In this document: one piece after another, positions 9,538 through 13,134 of the stretch | How the letters are laid out: each line of letters begins with the position of its first letter | Position numbering within the stretch: the first letter of the stretch is position 1 | Assembly: GCA_021029095.1 (NCBI GenBank) | Contig: JAJOHG010000577.1 | Span: 1-13,134, forward strand | DNA length: 13,134 nt | Direction: 5' to 3' | From: Phellopilus nigrolimitatus | Lineage: Eukaryota; Basidiomycota; Agaricomycetes; Hymenochaetales; Hymenochaetaceae | Program-made: the position numbers and the translations under genes | Notes under the pieces: model-generated | Told to the model about the DNA's origin: nothing | What the model saw: only the letters and a program-made list of their open reading frames with translations | Databases searched by the model: none

Positions 9538-12500
9538 ATGTCGCTGTCTGCTCAGGAGAACGCTGGCTATCCGAGGGCTTCCGGAAAGACTCCGCCCCCT
9601 GCTCCGTCAGCTGCGTTTGCCAAAAGGTTCGTCTGTCTGGTTTTTATCGAGGACTTTTCGCTCAGGCGTAATTTCCCCCCAAAGCCTCAGGGCCAGAGAG
9701 CTTCAGGCTCAGGAAGGGTTGGCTGCTAGATACAGGCCACCCGCGTTAAGGGCAATGGCCTCTGCAGGCTCCCCCTCCAACGATTCCCCCACAACCCCGG
9801 CCGACTCGTCGCCGCTCCCGCCGACTAATTATCCTCGCGACTTTAGGAGAGCAAGGGCTGGAACCTTACCCTCCAATGTCCAGCTCGCTGCTCAGCGTTT
9901 CGCCGCCGCGTCTGAGACACTCCAGAGTCTCCCGAGTTCCACAGACTCTTTTTTGGAGACGTACGGCCAGCAGCCGCAACAGCAACCCACGACTGCAACA
10001 GCCGCGAGTATGACTTCCGCGAGGCCGGCTCTACGTCATGCTACATCCATCGCGTCGTCTGCTGCGACTTCGGCTGTCACAGAACGTAATAGTCGTCTTC
10101 GGTCTGGGTCGCTCACTTTACCCGGCGCAGGACTGTCGAATGCCTTCGGAGGGAGTTCTATCTTCTCCACGTCTTGGCTCTCGAACAATCGCAATGGTTC
10201 AAACTTGCCTGGTCTCGATGAGCTGCGATCTGTCACGTCATTAGATTCTGCTGACGAGTTCGATGTCCATACACTCGATTATCTCGGCCTTGACGACAAC
10301 CTTCGCCCTCCGCCAGCTGCGACACTTTCCGAGCTTCGCACGCAGGCGCAAGCTGCTATTGCGGGTAACCTCGCTAATCCTCCACGTCTCCGTGCGAGCA
10401 CCGTCTCGGGTGGACCGTATCGTATTAGGTCTGCTGCTGCGAGCTCAACGTTGCTTACGCCGAATGGTGACGAGGAGGAAGAGGACATGATGGATGGCTA
10501 TGGTGGTGCCTACGGCCATCAGCAGATTGACAGCTACGACAACGGGCTATCTCCAGATTACTACTCATCTTATGTCGCAAAAGGATTCAAGCCGGGTCAA
10601 CATCTGGGTGTGAACAACGCCAGCGCCCGCCCGCGTGCCATTTCTGTCGGCATACTGGATGATCCTTCCCGTTCTGCTCATCGCCCAGTCTCCACACTAC
10701 TTGATTCTCAGTCGAGCCCGTATAGTGGTGACCTTCTTGGTAGCCAGAACACACTTGCTGGCAGCCTCGCTTTGGCTGCGGGCAGCACGACGCTGAACAA
10801 GATTAGTCCTGGCGCATCTGGTGCTAACAGATACACTACAGGAAATGATGGATCCGCCAACCGCGCTAGTGCGTATCTGTCCGCTCCGTCGACACAGGGC
10901 CGCGCTCTCTCTCCCAAGTCCGAAGCCTCTCAGACACAGCAACTTCAGGCCCCGACGCGTTCTCTATGGATCGGCAATCTCGATAGCTCCGTTACGAGCG
11001 AGCAACTCATTCATGTTTTTGCCCCGTACGGCGCGATTGAGAGTTTGAGGTTGTTACCCGAGAAGGTATAAGCTTCCGAACGCTAATTAATTTAATTGAT
11101 GTCGATCCTTATGCGGTGTTTCTTTGCTTTTAGGAATGCGGTTTCGTTAACTTCGTCGATCAGGCAGACGCCATCCGCGCTAAGGAAGATGTGCTGAATC
11201 GCCTCGGCGGTCAGATCGGCATGCCGAACGGTCAAGCTGTTCGCATTGGATTCGGCAAGGCGGAAAGCGCGCCTGTGGCGCCCGCGAAAGGCTCGGCGAA
11301 TGCCCCAGCGGGCGCTGCAACCACGGGAGCTACCAAAGGATCGAATGGAAACGGTGCGAGTGGTATGAGTGGCATCGAATCTCAGTTGCAGTCTACCCCG
11401 ACGAGAGCACTATGGATTGGATCCATCCCGTCCACGACGACGCCCGCAACTATCTTGAGTGTCTTCAGTCCGTACGGTCCGATTGAATCTGCCAGAGTTT
11501 TGACGCACAAGAATTGCGGTTTCAGTATGTTCTTTGAAACTGTAAAACGCTGATGGAATTTACCTAACGGATTCCATTTAGTTAATTTTGAACGTCTGGA
11601 TGACGCTGTTCGCGCGCGCAAGGCGCTGAATGGCCGCGATGTTCTCGGTAGCGACGTGGGCGCCATCCGCATTGGGTTTGCCAAGGTGCCCGTCAAGAAC
11701 GGCACTGAAGGTGCAAACGAGGGTGAGACGGCGAATGCGCCTGCCAATGCCAATGTCAATGTCCAAGGTGTAGGAGATTTGAGCGTTGGGTGCGACAATT
11801 CATGCGTTGCGCAGCATCAAGGGCGCGTCGACGATTCCTGCAGACCAGCAGGTCCTTGGCGGTGCAGTAGAAAACTACCGCTCCAACCTCCTGTTGAGCA
11901 TGATTGGATCTGGTCTTCATACGTCTGCGACGTTCAACGACGGGACCTCTAAGCCGCCTGGTTGGACACCTCCGGTGACTGAGCAGCAGATGATTATGAA
12001 GGAGTTGAGTGACGGGAGCCCCGACGCCGAGAACGACATTCTTGTCCTTGCTGGTAAGCAAGACTTGCAGCAGACCTTTTCTTCCTTGTGTTCTCATCTA
12101 GCGTGATAGACTTCCGTCCCCCGACGATGTACTATACGACTATCCCTCTCGTTTCTGAGCGTCCGAACAACAGACGATGGGACGCTTCCAAGCTCAGGGA
12201 GCTTCGCAAGCGATTAGATTCTGGGACGTTGTCTTGTGGAGGAGATTGACCAGGTTGCTGCTGACTTTTGGACGAGAGATTGTTGATCTTGCCTCTGATT
12301 GGCTTGGCAATACGGTCAGTGAGATTCCTTCGAAACTTAATGTGGATCAGTTTCTAATCAATGCGTGTAATGTAGGTCGTGCAAAAGTTGTTCGAGAAAT
12401 GTTCCCCGACCCCTCGATTCGCCATGTTGGAACGGATCGCTCCTAATCTCGCGATGATCGGTATCCATAAAAACGGTACCTGGGCCGCACAAAAAAATAA

Positions 12501-13134
12501 TAGAGTGTGTCCAAACCCAGGAGGAGGTTGCACTGATCGCACAAATTTGAGAGCGTTTGCGCCGCCCCTGCTTCTCGACCAGTTCGGGAACTACGTCGTT
12601 CAGTGAGTTCAGCATTTTGGGAGAATTTGCACTCAGTAAAGTCGAACGAACTGATATGGATTCTTGTAGATGTTGTCTTCGCTTTGGCTCTCCGAATAAC
12701 GACTTCATCTTTGATGCTATGATTGACCGTCTTTGGGAGGTCGCACAGGGTCGTTTCGGCGCGCGTAGCATGCGAGCATGCTTGGAAAGTCCGCATGTGA
12801 CCATTAGCCAGCAGCGCCGGATTGCTACGGCCATCATTCTGAATTCCATTCCGCTTGCGACGAACCCCAATGGGCCTTGCTCCTCACCTGGTCCCTCGAT
12901 ACATCTGGTTTCCTTCACGTTACAGACTGCTTGCACCACGTTTCACGCCGCACCTCTCGCATCTATGCACTCACAAGCTCGCATCGCTGACCGTTCTGCG
13001 AATCGTGAATCAGAAGGTCGAATTCGATGCGTCGACACAGATTGTCGACTCGCTGTTTTTCTCGACAGGCGATCATGTTCTCACCGACGTTCTAGGTGAC
13101 CAGGTCAACGGTGTCGCCGTTGTGCACAAGATCC
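9538..13134 (+). CDS. JSN1: Pumilio-family RNA-binding protein with two RRMs (Jsn1/Puf2 type), 3' truncated, frame-disrupted
   Basis: Exons are 9538-9626, 9691-11065, 11134-11524, 11582-12053, 12110-12314, 12376-12602 and 12670 to the window edge. Introns are 56-68 nt with GT-AG ends. Residues 1-450 are disordered and Ser/Ala/Gln-rich, with FRRARAGTLPSN and TSLDSADEFDVHTLDYLGL. RRM1 (about 454-531) has RNP2 LWIGNL and RNP1 ECGFVNF. RRM2 (about 580-654) has LWIGSI and CGFINF. After a linker come GATIHALRSIKG and FRPPTMYYTTIPLV, then PUF repeats with NTVVQKLFEKC, TWAAQK, QFGNYVVQCCLRFG, RSMRACLE, CTHKLASLTVLRIV and NGVAVVHKI. Yeast Jsn1 and Puf2 combine RRM and PUF domains and bind mRNAs, many encoding membrane proteins, so this one probably controls mRNA fate in the cytoplasm. 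The frame is intact to about 11788. Beyond it seven to eight single-base shifts break it, although the implied protein stays well preserved. The first ATG at 9538 leads straight into the conserved AFAKRARELQAQEG segment. The C-terminal end is missing. Confidence 0.85.

Noticed and set aside
11768..11814. A 47-nt intron (GTGTAG...GCGCAG) that might explain the frame change near 11788
   Set aside because: Splicing it would not lead into the downstream conserved frame, and it would remove VGDLSVG and ATIHALRS, which read as continuous coding sequence. A single extra G fits better.
12054..12101. Acceptor at 12100-12101 for the fourth-exon intron of the PUF gene
   Set aside because: Using this AG gives an immediate TGA. 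The next AG at 12108-12109 restores DFRPPTMYYTT in frame, so 12054-12109 was chosen.
1..13134. A novel multi-gene system, defence island or biosynthetic cluster
   Set aside because: The three complete or near-complete genes belong to unrelated housekeeping-type fungal families with separate promoters. Nothing in their arrangement suggests a functional module.

Overview
This window looks like ordinary nuclear chromosomal DNA from a filamentous basidiomycete fungus, probably Agaricomycotina. It carries three spliced protein genes with short GT-AG introns (52-89 nt, one of 213 nt), pyrimidine-rich tracts upstream of start codons, and three fungal gene families. There is no sign of an operon, plasmid, phage or CRISPR array. 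I found no tRNA or rRNA. The basidiomycete call is inference from gene structure and family resemblance, not from a database search.

Layout. Positions 1-152 hold what is probably the 3' end of an unidentified plus-strand gene. Positions 153-1399 are non-coding and contain an LTR-like, TATA-containing fragment, a 16-bp-arm near-perfect hairpin and a small GATA cluster. Positions 1400-4906 (+) encode a 1071-residue nuclear-type protein with a GDS1-like winged-helix domain. Positions 4907-6071 are the shared 3' side of two convergent genes. Positions 6072-8747 (-) encode a 781-residue ThrE/PRM10-family membrane protein in six exons. Positions 8748-9537 are a divergent promoter. Positions 9538 to the right edge (+) encode a Jsn1/Puf2-type RNA-binding protein with two RRMs and a Pumilio (PUF) repeat region, cut off by the window end.

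The exon models of the first two genes close perfectly: CDS lengths are multiples of three and every junction is canonical. The PUF gene is clean through both RRMs. From about 11788 onward the otherwise well-preserved coding sequence needs seven to eight single-base corrections, nearly all at homopolymer runs, to stay in frame. The simplest reading is sequencing or assembly error; recent pseudogenisation of the 3' half is the alternative.

I see no new multi-gene system. The most interesting leads are regulatory. One is a cluster of four consensus SUMOylation motifs in the GDS1-like protein. The other is four spaced R-x-R-x-x-[S/T]-hydrophobic kinase motifs in the disordered N-terminal half of the PUF protein. 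The three genes are not obviously one pathway. They pair a putative transcriptional regulator, a small-metabolite exporter-type membrane protein and a post-transcriptional regulator.
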